Assembly (NCBI RefSeq): GCF_004001245.1
Contig: NZ_AP018724.1
Location: 372,001 to 436,000 of the forward strand
Direction of reading: 5' to 3'
DNA length: 64,000 bases
Source of the DNA: Sulfurivermis fontis
Lineage (GTDB): Bacteria; Pseudomonadota; Gammaproteobacteria; Thiohalomonadales; Thiohalomonadaceae
Below are positions 9,128 through 22,116 of this stretch, piece by piece. The notes under the pieces are model-generated. The model ran no database searches and was not told the DNA's origin. It saw only the letters and a program-made list of their open reading frames with translations. Position 1 is the first letter of the stretch. Every line of letters begins with the position of its first letter. Position numbers and translations under genes: made by a program.

Positions 9128-10381
9128 TCAGCCGAAGATTCCCTTCAGCAGGAAGAAGAACACGATGGCCAGGATGGCACCGGCGGGCAGGGTGACGATC
9201 CACGACAGGAAGATGGCGCGCACCACCTCCAGGTTCAGCGCCGCGATGCCGCGCGCCAGGCCGACGCCGAGCACACCGCCCACCAGGGTGTGGGTGGTGG
9301 AGATGGGCAGGCCGGTGCCGGAGGCGAGCACCACGGTGCCGGCGGCGGCCAGGGTGGCGGCAAAGCCGCGGCTGGGCGTCAGTTCGGTGATGCCGCGGCC
9401 GACGGTGGCCATCACCTTGTAGCCGAAGGTGGCCAGGCCGAAGACGATGCCGATGCCGCCCAGCAGCAGCACCCAGGCCGGCATGGCGGCCTTGCTCGCC
9501 ACCTCGCCGCCGCTCTGGATCACGCTGATTATCGCGGCCAGCGGGCCGACGGCATTGGCCACGTCGTTGGAGCCGTGGGCGAAGGCCATGGCGCAGGCGG
9601 TGACGATCATCAGTACGCCGAATACCTTTTCCACGTTGGCGAAGTGGAAGTCGCGGTCCGCCTTGGGGTCGAAGCGCAGGCGCGAGATGGCGTAGATGCC
9701 GATGAGCATGGTGACCGCTCCGGTAATCACGGCATAGAGATAGCTCTGGCCGGTGCTGATGTGCAGGCCGACGTGCTTGAGGCCCTTGGTCAGGGTCACC
9801 AGGGCGACGATGAAGCCGACCAGGAAGATGTAGACGGGAACGTAGCGCTTGGCGTTCTTGAGCGGGTTCTCGGTGTCGAGGATGAACTTCTGCACGCTCT
9901 GGAACAGCCAGTAGGCGATGATACCGGCCAGGGCCGGGGAGATCACCCAGCTCATCACGATGGAACCGATCTTGCCCCATTTCACCGCCTCCATGCCGAG
10001 GCCGACGGCGGCGAAGCCGACGATGGCGCCGACGATGGAGTGGGTGGTGGACACCGGCCAGCCGAAGTGGGAGGCCACCAGCAGCCAGATGGCGGCGGCG
10101 AGCAGCGAAGCCAGCATGCCGTAGACCAGCAGCTCCGGCTGACCCGCCAGCAGATTGGCGTCGATCATGCCGCTGCGGATGGTTTCGGTGACCGCGCCGC
10201 CGGCGAGGTAGGCGCCGGTGAACTCGAAGATGGCGGCGATGACGATGGCCTGGCGCGCGGTGAGGGCGCCGGAACCCACCGAAGTCCCCATGGCGTTGGC
10301 GACGTCGTTGGCACCGACGCCCCAGGCCATGAACAGGCCGAAGGCGACCGCCAGCACGATGTAGATCGTTGCGTATTCCAT
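9128..10381 (-). CDS. pit: inorganic phosphate transporter, PiT family
   Basis: 417 aa polytopic membrane protein with the duplicated PiT signature: WGVGANDVANAMGTSVGSG near the N-terminus and FAHGSNDVANAVGPLAA in the second half. Two matching STTHS / STTHT segments (GWPVSTTHSIVGAIVG and GLPISTTHTLVGG) are also present. PiT carriers import metal-phosphate with a proton or sodium. A DUF47 (PhoU-related) gene ends 13 bp upstream on the same strand, the usual partner that controls or stabilises such transporters. A long opposite-strand frame over this gene is a shadow. Confidence 0.95.
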   Translation of the reverse strand: MEYATIYIVLAVAFGLFMAWGVGANDVANAMGTSVGSGALTARQAIVIAAIFEFTGAYLAGGAVTETIRSGMIDANLLAGQPELLVYGMLASLLAAAIWLLVASHFGWPVSTTHSIVGAIVGFAAVGLGMEAVKWGKIGSIVMSWVISPALAGIIAYWLFQSVQKFILDTENPLKNAKRYVPVYIFLVGFIVALVTLTKGLKHVGLHISTGQSYLYAVITGAVTMLIGIYAISRLRFDPKADRDFHFANVEKVFGVLMIVTACAMAFAHGSNDVANAVGPLAAIISVIQSGGEVASKAAMPAWVLLLGGIGIVFGLATFGYKVMATVGRGITELTPSRGFAATLAAAGTVVLASGTGLPISTTHTLVGGVLGVGLARGIAALNLEVVRAIFLSWIVTLPAGAILAIVFFFLLKGIFG

Positions 10382-10394
10382 CGTGGCGCCCTCC

Positions 10395-11075
10395 CTAGCG
10401 TGCCAGCATCATCAGCAGGCGGCTGCCCACGCGCTGGGCCAGGTCGCCCAGGTCACCAATCCACTCGATGACGTTGTACATGAACATCACGTCGACGGCG
10501 TACAGCTCCTTCTCCTTGGCGAACAGCAGGTCGCGCACCTCCACCTGCAGGGCGTCGGTGTCGGCCTCGATGGCGTCCAGTTCGGTGATCATCTTTTCCA
10601 CCAGCTCCACCTCGTGGCCGCGGAAGCCGGTCTCCACCAACTCGTCCAGCTCGTTGATGGCCAGTTGTGCCTGGGCGGTGGCGTCGATGCAGCGGCGGGC
10701 GAACTCCAGCAGCTTGGCGGCGATCTCCGCCGGGAACACCATGCGGCGGCCGATGATCAGGCCGGCGATATCCTTGGTCTTGTTGGCGATCTTGTCCTGC
10801 ATGCGCAGCGCCTCCAGCACGTCGCGGCGCGATACCGGCATCATCCAGCCGCGCGGCAGGTGCAGGCGCAGTTCCTTCTTCAGGGCATCGGCCTCACCCT
10901 CCAGCACCGCGATGCGCTTTTGCACCTCGCGTGCCCGCGTCCAGTCCTGCGCCAGGGCCGCCTCCAGGAACGGAATGATTTCCTGCACGCAGGATTGCAC
11001 CTTGCCCATGTGCTGCTGCAGGGGGCTGACCGGCGAGGAGCCGAACATGCTGAAGACGAAGCTTTTCGGGGCCAT
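10395..11075 (-). CDS. DUF47 / TIGR00153-type PhoU-related protein
   Basis: 226 aa all-helical protein with PhoU-like features: repeated acidic/basic helices such as LEGEADALKKELRLHL, RRDVLEALRMQDKIANKTKDIAG, and ELDAIEADTDALQVEVRDLLF. The start is MAPKSFVFSMFGSSPVSPLQQHM, typical of the TIGR00153 group. It is directly upstream of pit (13 bp), and the two are expected to form one transcript. The known pairing suggests it tunes phosphate uptake. No catalytic residues are expected. Confidence 0.93.
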   Translation of the reverse strand: MAPKSFVFSMFGSSPVSPLQQHMGKVQSCVQEIIPFLEAALAQDWTRAREVQKRIAVLEGEADALKKELRLHLPRGWMMPVSRRDVLEALRMQDKIANKTKDIAGLIIGRRMVFPAEIAAKLLEFARRCIDATAQAQLAINELDELVETGFRGHEVELVEKMITELDAIEADTDALQVEVRDLLFAKEKELYAVDVMFMYNVIEWIGDLGDLAQRVGSRLLMMLAR

Positions 11076-11109
11076 GATGGTTCTCGTTAGATTGTGGTAG
11101 TCGTTTGAA

Positions 11110-11227
11110 ACCCGGGGCTCAGAGACCAGGTACGCGATGCGAGGTACGAGAAGCGGGGGATGGACTCGCTACGCTCGTGTAATTGATTGGGCATGCGCGT
11201 CGCGCCCCCCATCCTTGTATCTCGTCC
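11110..11227. repeat. family C heptad palindrome between hemB and DUF47
   Basis: The left arm contains GAGACCAGGTACGCGATGCG and GGTACGAGAAGC (heptads of the xCGAGGx type). The right arm is CATCCTTGTATCTCGTCCCT. This is the same arm vocabulary as the element at 9017-9125. The centre is unrelated, about 60 bp. It ends at the hemB stop codon region. Confidence 0.6.
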
Positions 11228-13610
<2,383 letters not shown>

Positions 13611-13616
13611 TCCTGG

Positions 13617-13668
13617 TTTCGAGTTTCGGCATCACCACGCCCGGATTTTCGGAATCCGAAACCCGCAA
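13617..13668. repeat. family F short palindrome with GTTTCGR heptads
   Basis: Between convergent genes. The left arm has GTTTCGA GTTTCGG; the right arm has CCGAAAC CCGCAAC. So two heptads face two inverse heptads, with an inner TTTCGGAATCCGAAA hairpin. It has the same layout as the longer heptad families but a different sequence, and may act as a bidirectional terminator. Confidence 0.45.
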
Positions 13669-13674
13669 CTGCGT

Positions 13675-14952
13675 TTACAGCTCCTTTGCCAGCAGGGCGT
13701 AGCGGTAGTCTTCGGCGGGCAGCGGGATGCGCACGCGGTGGCCGCCGCCCGGCGCCTCGTCCAGCGCCGCACCGTTGCAACCTTCCATCCGTTCCAGCAC
13801 GAACCTGCGGTTGCCCTGCGGGGTGATCAATTCCAGGCGGTCGCCGACGCGGACCTTGTTCTTCACGGCGATCTCGGCCAGCCCCGTGGCGGCGTCGTAG
13901 CCGTCCACCTCACCGACGAACTGTTGCCGCTCGCCGCTGGAGGCGCCCTTGATGTAGTTCTGGTAGTCCTGGGTGTGGTGACGCACGTAGAAGCCGTCGG
14001 TGTAGCCGCGGTTGGCCAGGTTTTCCAGCTCCGCCAGCAGGCGGGTGTCGAAGGGGCGGCCGGCGACGGCATCGTCGATGGCCTGGCGGTAGGCCTGGGT
14101 GGTGCGGGCGATGTAGTAGGGGGACTTGGTACGCCCCTCGATCTTCAGCGAGTCGACGCCGATGCGTACCAGTTCGGCGATGTGCTCCACCGCGCGCAGG
14201 TCTTTGGAGTTCATGATGTAGGTGCCATGCTCGTCTTCTTCGATGGGCATCAACTCGCCGGGGTGCTCGCGCTGTTCCAGCAGATAGACCTGCTGCGCCT
14301 CGGCGCGGCGCACGTCGCCGCTCGCGTCGGTGACCGTCTGGTGCACCTGGTAGTCCCAGCGGCAGGAATTGGTGCAGGTGCCCTGGTTGGGGTCGCGGTG
14401 GTTGAAGTAGCCGGACAGCAGGCAGCGGCCGGAGTAGGCGATGCACAGGGCGCCATGCACGAACACCTCCAGCTCCATGTCCGGGCACTTCTGGCGGATC
14501 TCCGCCACCTCCTCCAGCGACAGCTCGCGCGACAGGATTACGCGGGCGATGCCCTGGCGCTGCCAGAAACGCACGTCGGCGTAGTTGACGGTGTTGGCCT
14601 GCACCGACAGGTGGACGGGCATCTCCGGCCAGCGCTCGCGCACCATCAGGATCAGGCCCGGGTCGGCCATGATCAGGGCATCGGGCTTGAGGGCGATGAC
14701 CGGCGCCATGTCGGCCAGGAAGGTCTTCACCTTGGCGTTGTGCGGCATGACGTTGCTGGCGAGAAAGAACTGTCTGCCCTGGGCATGGGCCTCCTCGATG
14801 CCGATCCCCAGTTTTTCCAGGTCGAAGTCGTTGTTGCGCACGCGCAGGGAGTAGCGCGGCAGGCCGGCATAGACGGCGTCGGCGCCGTAGGCATAGGCGA
14901 CGCGCAGATGGCGCAGGCTGCCGGCGGGGGCGAGGAGTTCGGGTGTCTTCAT
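13675..14952 (-). CDS. trhP: U32-family tRNA 5-hydroxyuridine modification protein
   Basis: 425 aa. N-terminal barrel: MKTPELLAPAGSLRHLRVAYAYGADAVY. The U32 signature with cysteines is ELEVFVHGALCIAYSGRCLLSGY plus NQGTCTNSCRW, giving the four-cysteine Fe-S type set; the C-terminal domain ends KNKVRVGDRLELITPQGNRR. This is the YegQ/TrhP type, annotated as peptidase U32 but known to be needed for 5-hydroxyuridine at tRNA position 34. It is a paralogue of UbiU and UbiV at 28899-31035. It is convergent with the diguanylate cyclase to its left. Confidence 0.9.
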   Translation of the reverse strand: MKTPELLAPAGSLRHLRVAYAYGADAVYAGLPRYSLRVRNNDFDLEKLGIGIEEAHAQGRQFFLASNVMPHNAKVKTFLADMAPVIALKPDALIMADPGLILMVRERWPEMPVHLSVQANTVNYADVRFWQRQGIARVILSRELSLEEVAEIRQKCPDMELEVFVHGALCIAYSGRCLLSGYFNHRDPNQGTCTNSCRWDYQVHQTVTDASGDVRRAEAQQVYLLEQREHPGELMPIEEDEHGTYIMNSKDLRAVEHIAELVRIGVDSLKIEGRTKSPYYIARTTQAYRQAIDDAVAGRPFDTRLLAELENLANRGYTDGFYVRHHTQDYQNYIKGASSGERQQFVGEVDGYDAATGLAEIAVKNKVRVGDRLELITPQGNRRFVLERMEGCNGAALDEAPGGGHRVRIPLPAEDYRYALLAKEL

Positions 14953-15063
14953 GAGGTGGTATACGGGTTGCGGGCGGTTATTCTACCCCTGATTGCCCGT
15001 CCGCGGCCGATGGGCGACAATCTGCGCCACGCCTTAAAGACATATAAAACGAGGGAGTACACC

Positions 15064-15747
15064 ATGATTCTGTCACGCAAGCCGCTGTGGATGCTGCTGC
15101 TGGCGCTGGGGCTGCTGCTGGGCGCCAAGGCCGGTGCGGCCAGCGTGCCGCAGGCGCCGGAGCAGCTGATGACCGAGGTCAGCCAGCGCATGATCGAGAC
15201 CCTCAAGCGCGAGCGCGACGCGGTGCGTGAGCGGCCACAGTACATGTTCGACCTGGTGGATCAGGTGCTCGGCCCCCACGTGGATTTCACCCGCATGTCC
15301 GGCTGGGTGCTGGGCAAGTACTGGCGCCAGGCCACGCCGGAACAGCGCCAGCGCTTCATCGCCGCCTTCCGCGTGATGATGGTGCGTTTCTATACGGCGG
15401 CGTTACTGGAAGACCCCAAGCAGCTGGACGACCTGCTGGCGCGTAATGACGACATCATTACCTTCCTGCCCGGCCGCCCGGCCGAGGGCGACACCACCAC
15501 CGTGCGTTCCGAGGTGCATCTGGAGGGGGGCAAGGTGGTGCAGGTGCTGTTCGCCGTGCACAACCGCGACGGCGACTGGAAGGTCTACGACGTGACCGTG
15601 GAAGGCGTCAGTCTGGTCACCAACTACCGCACCTCCTTTGCCCAGGAGATCACCCAGGTGGGCATCGACGGCCTCATCGCCCGCCTGGAGGAGCGCAACC
15701 AGGCGCTGCTGGAGCAGGTGGTCAACGGCAAGAAGCCGGCGCAATAA
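15064..15747 (+). CDS. MlaC/Ttg2D-like periplasmic phospholipid-binding protein
   Basis: 227 aa. A clear signal peptide (MILSRKPLWMLLLALGLLLG, then AKAGAAS) indicates export. The mature part has the MlaC/toluene-tolerance pattern VLGPHVDFTRMSGWVLGKYW, TPEQRQRFIAAFRVMMVRFY and WKVYDVTVEGVSLVTNYRTSF. MlaC shuttles phospholipids between the membranes, and HpnM of hopanoid clusters is a relative. No other mla genes are nearby, so its pathway is uncertain. It begins 112 bp from divergent trhP and is followed 6 bp later by a BASS-type transporter, so the two may be co-expressed. Confidence 0.88.
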   Translation: MILSRKPLWMLLLALGLLLGAKAGAASVPQAPEQLMTEVSQRMIETLKRERDAVRERPQYMFDLVDQVLGPHVDFTRMSGWVLGKYWRQATPEQRQRFIAAFRVMMVRFYTAALLEDPKQLDDLLARNDDIITFLPGRPAEGDTTTVRSEVHLEGGKVVQVLFAVHNRDGDWKVYDVTVEGVSLVTNYRTSFAQEITQVGIDGLIARLEERNQALLEQVVNGKKPAQ

Positions 15748-15753
15748 GCCCGT

Positions 15754-16692
15754 ATGCTCGCCCTGCTGCGGCTGATTGCCAACGGCCTGGCGCCGCTGAC
15801 GCTGGCAGGGGCCGTTGCCGCCTATCTGGAACCGGGGCTGTTCCTGGTATTCAAGGACGTCTTCCTGTGGCTGTTCGCCGCCACCATGTTTGCCCTCGGT
15901 GTGGTGCTGGACCCGGCCGACATGCAGGCCACCCTGGGGCGGCCGCGCGCCCTGTTTGCCGGTCTCGCCGCCCAGTACACCCTGATGCCCCTGCTGGGCT
16001 TTGCCGCCGCCGCCTTCGGCGGACTGCCGCCGGCGCTGGCGCTGGGCTTCGTCATCGTTGGCTGCGCCCCTGGTGCCATGGCCAGCAACGTCATCGTCTA
16101 CCTGGCCGGCGGCGCGGTGGCCTATTCCATCGCCCTCACCATCCTGTCCACCCTGCTGTCGCCGCTGCTGACCCCGCTGCTGGTGCAGTGGCTGGGCAGC
16201 GCCTTCCTCGACATCCCGTTCTGGCCCATGATGCAGACCATCCTGATGACCGTGGTGGCACCGCTCATCGCCGGCATGGGGCTGCGGCAGGTGCTTGGCA
16301 AGCGGCTCACCCTGGCGCAGGAGATCGCCCCGGCGGTGGCCGCCGTCGCCATCGTCATCATCTGCAGCTATGCCGTGGCCGCCAATCAGGCGCGCCTGGC
16401 GGAGGTGGGGGGGCAGGTGTTCCTGCTGGTGGTGCTGCTCAACGCCCTGGGTTATGTGTTGGGCTGGCAGGCGGCGCGCTGGTTCGGCTTCGATCTCCGC
16501 CACCGCCTGACCCTGGCCATCGAGATCGGCATGCAGAACGCCGGTCTCGGTGTGGCCCTCGCCCTCAAGCATTTCGCGCCGGAGACGGCCCTGCCCGGCG
16601 CCCTGTTCGCAGTGTGGTGCATCATCACCTCCGCCGGGGCGGCCAGCTATTTCCGCCGCACCCGTCACCGCACGGCAGTGCTGACGCCGTGA
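15754..16692 (+). CDS. bile acid:sodium symporter (BASS) family transporter
   Basis: 312 aa with about nine to ten hydrophobic segments. Family landmarks are FAATMFALGVVLDPADM, FVIVGCAPGAMASNVIVYLAGG (crossover region of the first repeat) and IEIGMQNAGLGVALALKHF (second repeat). BASS/SBF proteins carry small organic acids with sodium; bacterial substrates include pantoate, 2-oxo acids and unknown compounds. The substrate is not readable here. It starts 6 bp after the MlaC-like gene and ends 42 bp before hslV. Confidence 0.9.
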   Translation: MLALLRLIANGLAPLTLAGAVAAYLEPGLFLVFKDVFLWLFAATMFALGVVLDPADMQATLGRPRALFAGLAAQYTLMPLLGFAAAAFGGLPPALALGFVIVGCAPGAMASNVIVYLAGGAVAYSIALTILSTLLSPLLTPLLVQWLGSAFLDIPFWPMMQTILMTVVAPLIAGMGLRQVLGKRLTLAQEIAPAVAAVAIVIICSYAVAANQARLAEVGGQVFLLVVLLNALGYVLGWQAARWFGFDLRHRLTLAIEIGMQNAGLGVALALKHFAPETALPGALFAVWCIITSAGAASYFRRTRHRTAVLTP

Positions 16693-16733
16693 TGGTGTAA
16701 CATTACGCCCTCGGCATTTGGGGAGATTCGACT

Positions 16734-17267
<534 letters not shown>

Positions 17268-17268
17268 T

Positions 17269-17356
17269 AACCGCCAAGGACGCGAAGTAACACCATGGGA
17301 GTTCGGCATCCTCGCCAGCCCGGAATGCTTCGCGCAACTTGGCGTACTTCGCGGTT
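17269..17356. repeat. family B palindrome between hslV and hslU
   Basis: The left arm AACCGCCAAGGACGCGAAGT (17269-17288) is an imperfect inverse of the right arm ACTTGGCGTACTTCGCGGTT (17337-17356). Both arms carry the GCxAAG / CTTxGC words of family B. A centre of about 48 bp separates them. It lies inside the hslVU operon and could form a hairpin in the mRNA. Confidence 0.6.
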
Positions 17357-17365
17357 AAACAAATT

Positions 17366-18691
<1,326 letters not shown>

Positions 18692-18694
18692 CGA

Positions 18695-18812
18695 GTGACA
18701 AGTGGCAAGTTTCAAGTAGCAAGAAAAACATGGTCTGGGACTCATTGAATGGCCGTGCTGTTGCCACCATTTTCTTCTTTCTCTTGCAACTTGTTACTTG
18801 TAACTTGCCACT
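18695..18812. repeat. family A CAAG-heptad palindrome after hslU
   Basis: The left arm is four heptads of the form NNNCAAG (18695-18723). The right arm is CTTGNNN repeated four times (18783-18810). The centre, about 58 bp, is unrelated to the other copies. The element fills the hslU-DUF971 gap. The arm words match those flanking the S23 gene at 50351-50765. Confidence 0.7.
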
Positions 18813-18824
18813 AGGACTTTAATC

Positions 18825-19202
18825 ATGAACGAAAAACCGATTCCGACCGAAATCACCCTGCACAAGGCCAAGCACCTGCTGGAAATCGCCTATTCCGATG
18901 GCCAGCGTTTCCTGTTGCCCACCGAATACCTGCGCGTGTTTTCCCCCTCCGCCGAGGTGCGTGGCCACGGCCCCGGCCAGGAGACCCTGCAGGTGGGCAA
19001 GGAAGACGTGAACATCGAGCAGATCGAGCAGGTGGGCAGCTATGCCATCCAGCCCCACTTTGATGATGGTCATAACACCGGCATCTACGCCTGGGATACC
19101 CTGTACGACCTCGGGGTCAATTACGAGAAGAACTGGCAGGACTACCTGGAGCGCCTGGCGGCTGCCGGCCATCAGCGCAAGACGCCGGCCCACGAAGTCT
19201 GA
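18825..19202 (+). CDS. DUF971 (gamma-butyrobetaine hydroxylase-like N-terminal domain) protein
   Basis: 125 aa. The DUF971 fold contains ITLHKAKHLLEIAYSDGQRF, LPTEYLRVFSPSAEVRGHG and the end GIYAWDTLYDLGVNYEKNW. Related domains in the hydroxylase family bind zinc, but this stand-alone form has no known activity. It normally lies between hslU and ubiE in gammaproteobacteria; here a restriction-modification pair separates it from ubiE. Confidence 0.93.
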   Translation: MNEKPIPTEITLHKAKHLLEIAYSDGQRFLLPTEYLRVFSPSAEVRGHGPGQETLQVGKEDVNIEQIEQVGSYAIQPHFDDGHNTGIYAWDTLYDLGVNYEKNWQDYLERLAAAGHQRKTPAHEV

Positions 19203-19245
19203 CGGCAACTATTTACTTGACGGCACTTATCGCCAAGGAGGGCAT

Positions 19246-20226
19246 ATGTTGAACGCAAGCGCGGATAATATGGGCAAATCAGCAGTTATTGCGGAGCGGT
19301 TTTCCAAGAGCAAGAAGGCGGTCGTTTATCCTGGCGACTGCCTGGATTTGCTCGCGCAGATACCGGATGACACTTTGCAACTGGTCGTTACATCTCCCCC
19401 CTACAATATCGGGAAGGAGTACGAGCGGAAGCTGAAGATCGAACATTACGTCGAGCAGCAGGCACAGGTTATCCGCGAGAGTGTGCGTGCTCTGCGGCCA
19501 TCCGGGAGCATCTGTTGGCAGGTGGGAAACTATGTGGATCGAGGCGCAATAATTCCGCTCGATACAATACTCTATCCCGTGTTCCACGATTTGGGCCTGA
19601 AGATGCGTAACCGCATTATTTGGCACTTTGAACATGGTCTGCACTGCTCTAAGCGATTTTCAGGACGCTACGAGACCATCATTTGGTTTACGAAGTCTGA
19701 TAACTACACGTTTAATCTCGATCCTGTACGGGTGCCGCAAAAGTACCCCGGTAAGAAGCACTTCAAAGGGCCGAAAGCAGGGCAATATTCCTGCAATCCG
19801 CTGGGAAAAAATCCTGGTGACCTCTGGGTTATTCCAAATGTTAAAAACAACCACGTTGAGAAAACTGAACATCCCTGTCAGTTTCCTGTGGAATTAGTCG
19901 AGCGGCTGGTTTTGTCGCTCTCGGATGTAGGGGATTGGGTATTTGACCCATTTCTTGGGGCGGGTACAAGCGTTGCTGCCGCGGTTCGCCACGGTCGCAA
20001 GGGAGCCGGTGCCGAGATATCTCCCAAGTACGTGGAGATTGCGCGTGAACGTATTGCCAAGGCCATGGAAGGGAGATTGCAGACAAGACCGATGAATAGG
20101 CCTGTCTACGATCCGAGTTTGGCGGCTGGTGTAAGTAAGTCGCCATGGCAGTCTCTAGAAGAAGAGCAGCAAATTCGGTTGCTTGAAGAGCAGGGCCGGT
20201 ACCGGGTGAAAAAATGCGGATCGTAG
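19246..20226 (+). CDS. type II DNA methyltransferase of a BstYI-like system
   Basis: 326 aa. The start MLNASADNMGK follows a strong AAGGAGG site; a longer upstream frame overlaps DUF971 and was rejected. The catalytic motif TSPPYNIG (about residue 53) precedes the SAM motif FDPFLGAGTSVAAA (about residue 235), so motif order is beta class. The SPPY form suggests N4-cytosine methylation. The following gene is a BstYI/BglII-family nuclease overlapping by 13 bp, so recognition of RGATCY or a related site is inferred. GC content is visibly lower than in the neighbours, consistent with acquisition by transfer. Confidence 0.93.
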   Translation: MLNASADNMGKSAVIAERFSKSKKAVVYPGDCLDLLAQIPDDTLQLVVTSPPYNIGKEYERKLKIEHYVEQQAQVIRESVRALRPSGSICWQVGNYVDRGAIIPLDTILYPVFHDLGLKMRNRIIWHFEHGLHCSKRFSGRYETIIWFTKSDNYTFNLDPVRVPQKYPGKKHFKGPKAGQYSCNPLGKNPGDLWVIPNVKNNHVEKTEHPCQFPVELVERLVLSLSDVGDWVFDPFLGAGTSVAAAVRHGRKGAGAEISPKYVEIARERIAKAMEGRLQTRPMNRPVYDPSLAAGVSKSPWQSLEEEQQIRLLEEQGRYRVKKCGS

Positions 20227-20846
20227 ATACATACTCCCATTTGAATGGCGAGGAATTCCTTATAGCAAGGAAGCCCGTGCTTTATGAAGAAATTAAGCAA
20301 GTAATTGCTGATGTGGATGCGGCCACGTGCCGCACAAAAACCAGCAAGGAAAAGACAATGCCTGGGAAGAAATTGTTTAGTCCTCCCAAACTGAACAAGG
20401 CATTTGAGTCCGGCTTTCACAACGCAGGCTGGTATGAAACGCGTTATCAATACTACGTTACAACCAACCGCGACCATCTGGAGAAGATGGTTGGTCTGCC
20501 GTTGCAGGAGCAGAAGCAGTTCTTGGTAGATCAGAATGCTCCGCTTATTAAATCATACAAGCAGACTGATTTTGTAAAGGATGGTGTGGCTGTTGAAGTT
20601 CAGTTTGGGAAGTACGCTTTCGTGGCCTTTGACCTCTTCGTAAAGCATTTGTTGTTTTATTCAGGCGGACTGATCAATGTGGGGGTTGAGATACTTCCCA
20701 TGAAGTCGATGGCGGAAGACCCAACTGGTGGGCGGCTGATGTCTACTGGTATCGCCTATTTCGAGGGCGAGGTCTATAACGTGCTCCGGCATGGACGGAC
20801 CAGTCCACCTGTGCCGTTACTGATAATCGGCATCGCTCCGGATTAA
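20214..20846 (+). CDS. BglII/BstYI-family type II restriction endonuclease
   Basis: 210 aa. The start MRIVDTYSHLNGEEF and the block AATCRTKTSKEKT, then QTDFVKDGVAVEVQFGKY, agree closely with what I know of R.BstYI. Catalytic candidates D119, E128 and Q130 fit the D...ExQ active site of the BglII group. The end YFEGEVYNVLRHGR, then PLLIIGIAPD, is also family-like. It likely cuts RGATCY or an overlapping site protected by the upstream methyltransferase, whose stop it overlaps. Codon use and base composition differ from the GC-rich surroundings. Confidence 0.92.
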   Translation: MRIVDTYSHLNGEEFLIARKPVLYEEIKQVIADVDAATCRTKTSKEKTMPGKKLFSPPKLNKAFESGFHNAGWYETRYQYYVTTNRDHLEKMVGLPLQEQKQFLVDQNAPLIKSYKQTDFVKDGVAVEVQFGKYAFVAFDLFVKHLLFYSGGLINVGVEILPMKSMAEDPTGGRLMSTGIAYFEGEVYNVLRHGRTSPPVPLLIIGIAPD

Positions 20847-20864
20847 TACATTGAGGCACTGCAG

Positions 20865-21620
20865 ATGAATACGTCTGAAAGTAACAAAACCCACTTCGGG
20901 TACAAACAGGTGGCGGTGGAGGAGAAGGCCCACCTGGTGGCCGACGTGTTCCACTCCGTCGCCTCCAAGTACGACATGATGAACGACGTGATGTCGTTCG
21001 GCATCCATCGGCTGTGGAAGCGCTACACCATCGAGATGAGCGGTGTGCGCGCCGGCCAGCGCGTGCTCGATCTGGCCGGCGGCACCGGCGATCTGGCAAT
21101 GAAGTTCTCGCGCATCGTCGGCCCCACCGGCCAGGTGGTGCTGGCCGACATCAACGCCTCCATGCTGGAGGTGGGGCGCAAGCGCCTGGTGGATGCCGGC
21201 ATCGTCGGCAATGTGGAGTACGCCCAGGTCAACGCCGAGTGCCTGCCGTTTCCCGACAATCACTTCGACCTCATCACCATCGCCTTCGGCCTGCGCAACG
21301 TCACCGACAAGGACAAGGCGTTGGCCTCCATGCAGCGCGTGCTGAAGCCGGGTGGCCGCCTGCTGGTGCTGGAGTTCTCCAAGCCGGCGCTGCCGGGTTT
21401 GTCGCCGTTGTATGACCTGTATTCCTTCACCATGCTGCCGATGATGGGCAAGATCATCGCCGGCGATTCCGCGAGCTATCGTTACCTGGCCGAATCCATC
21501 CGCATGCACCCGGATCAGGAAACCCTCAAGGGCATGATGGAGCATGCCGGCTTCGATCGCGTGGAGTACTTCAATCTCTCCGGCGGCATCGTCGCGCTGC
21601 ACCGCGGTTTCAAGGCCTGA
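20865..21620 (+). CDS. ubiE: UbiE C-methyltransferase (ubiquinone/menaquinone)
   Basis: 251 aa. Hallmarks: [40 protein letters not shown], the SAM site [32 protein letters not shown] and the C-terminal [12 protein letters not shown]. It methylates the benzoquinol ring (and demethylmenaquinol when present). It heads the ubiE-RDD-ubiJ-ubiB run. The restriction-modification pair immediately upstream has been inserted between it and DUF971. Confidence 0.98.
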   Translation: MNTSESNKTHFGYKQVAVEEKAHLVADVFHSVASKYDMMNDVMSFGIHRLWKRYTIEMSGVRAGQRVLDLAGGTGDLAMKFSRIVGPTGQVVLADINASMLEVGRKRLVDAGIVGNVEYAQVNAECLPFPDNHFDLITIAFGLRNVTDKDKALASMQRVLKPGGRLLVLEFSKPALPGLSPLYDLYSFTMLPMMGKIIAGDSASYRYLAESIRMHPDQETLKGMMEHAGFDRVEYFNLSGGIVALHRGFKA

Positions 21621-21633
21621 CCGTTCCGCCGCG

Positions 21634-22116
21634 ATGAACGCGCAGGTGCAGTATGCAGGTTTTTGGCGCCGTGTCGGCGCCACCCTCATCGATACGGTGT
21701 TGTTCCTCGCCCTGATCACGCCGCTGCTGTACCTGTTGTACGGCAGCGCCTATTTCACCGCGGCGCGGCCGGCCTTCAGCTATGCCGGATTTGGTGACTT
21801 CCTGTTGAATCAGTTGCTGCCGTTGCTGGCGGCGGTCGTGTTGTGGGTGAAGTTCCGCGCTACGCCGGGCAAGCTGCTGCTGGATTGTGCGGTGGTGGAT
21901 GCGCGTACCCTGCAAGCGATCGGCGTGAAGCAGGCGGTGATCCGTTACTTCGCCTATCTGGCGTCGATCCTGCCGCTGGGACTGGGCTTTCTGTGGATCA
22001 TCTGGGACAAGCGCAAACAGGGATTTCACGACCTCATTGCCGGGACGGTGGTGCTGTATGTGCCGGCGGATGAAGCGGAGAAATCCCTGCAACGATTGAT
22101 GGAGGAGGCGCAATGA
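21634..22116 (+). CDS. RDD family membrane protein
   Basis: 160 aa, starting MNAQVQYAGFWRRVGATLID 13 bp after ubiE; longer upstream starts lie inside ubiE. The RDD signature is present (WRRVGATLIDTVLF, FRATPGKLLLDCAVVD, WDKRKQGFHDLIAGT), with three probable membrane segments. Function is unknown in general; some RDD proteins are transport- or envelope-related. Its stop overlaps the ubiJ start (22113-22116), tying it to ubiquinone genes, though this may be only positional. Confidence 0.9.
   Translation: MNAQVQYAGFWRRVGATLIDTVLFLALITPLLYLLYGSAYFTAARPAFSYAGFGDFLLNQLLPLLAAVVLWVKFRATPGKLLLDCAVVDARTLQAIGVKQAVIRYFAYLASILPLGLGFLWIIWDKRKQGFHDLIAGTVVLYVPADEAEKSLQRLMEEAQ

Noticed and set aside
9086-10471. 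461-codon frame opposite pit
   Set aside because: Low-complexity Gly/Asp/His-rich translation caused by codon bias of the transporter on the other strand.
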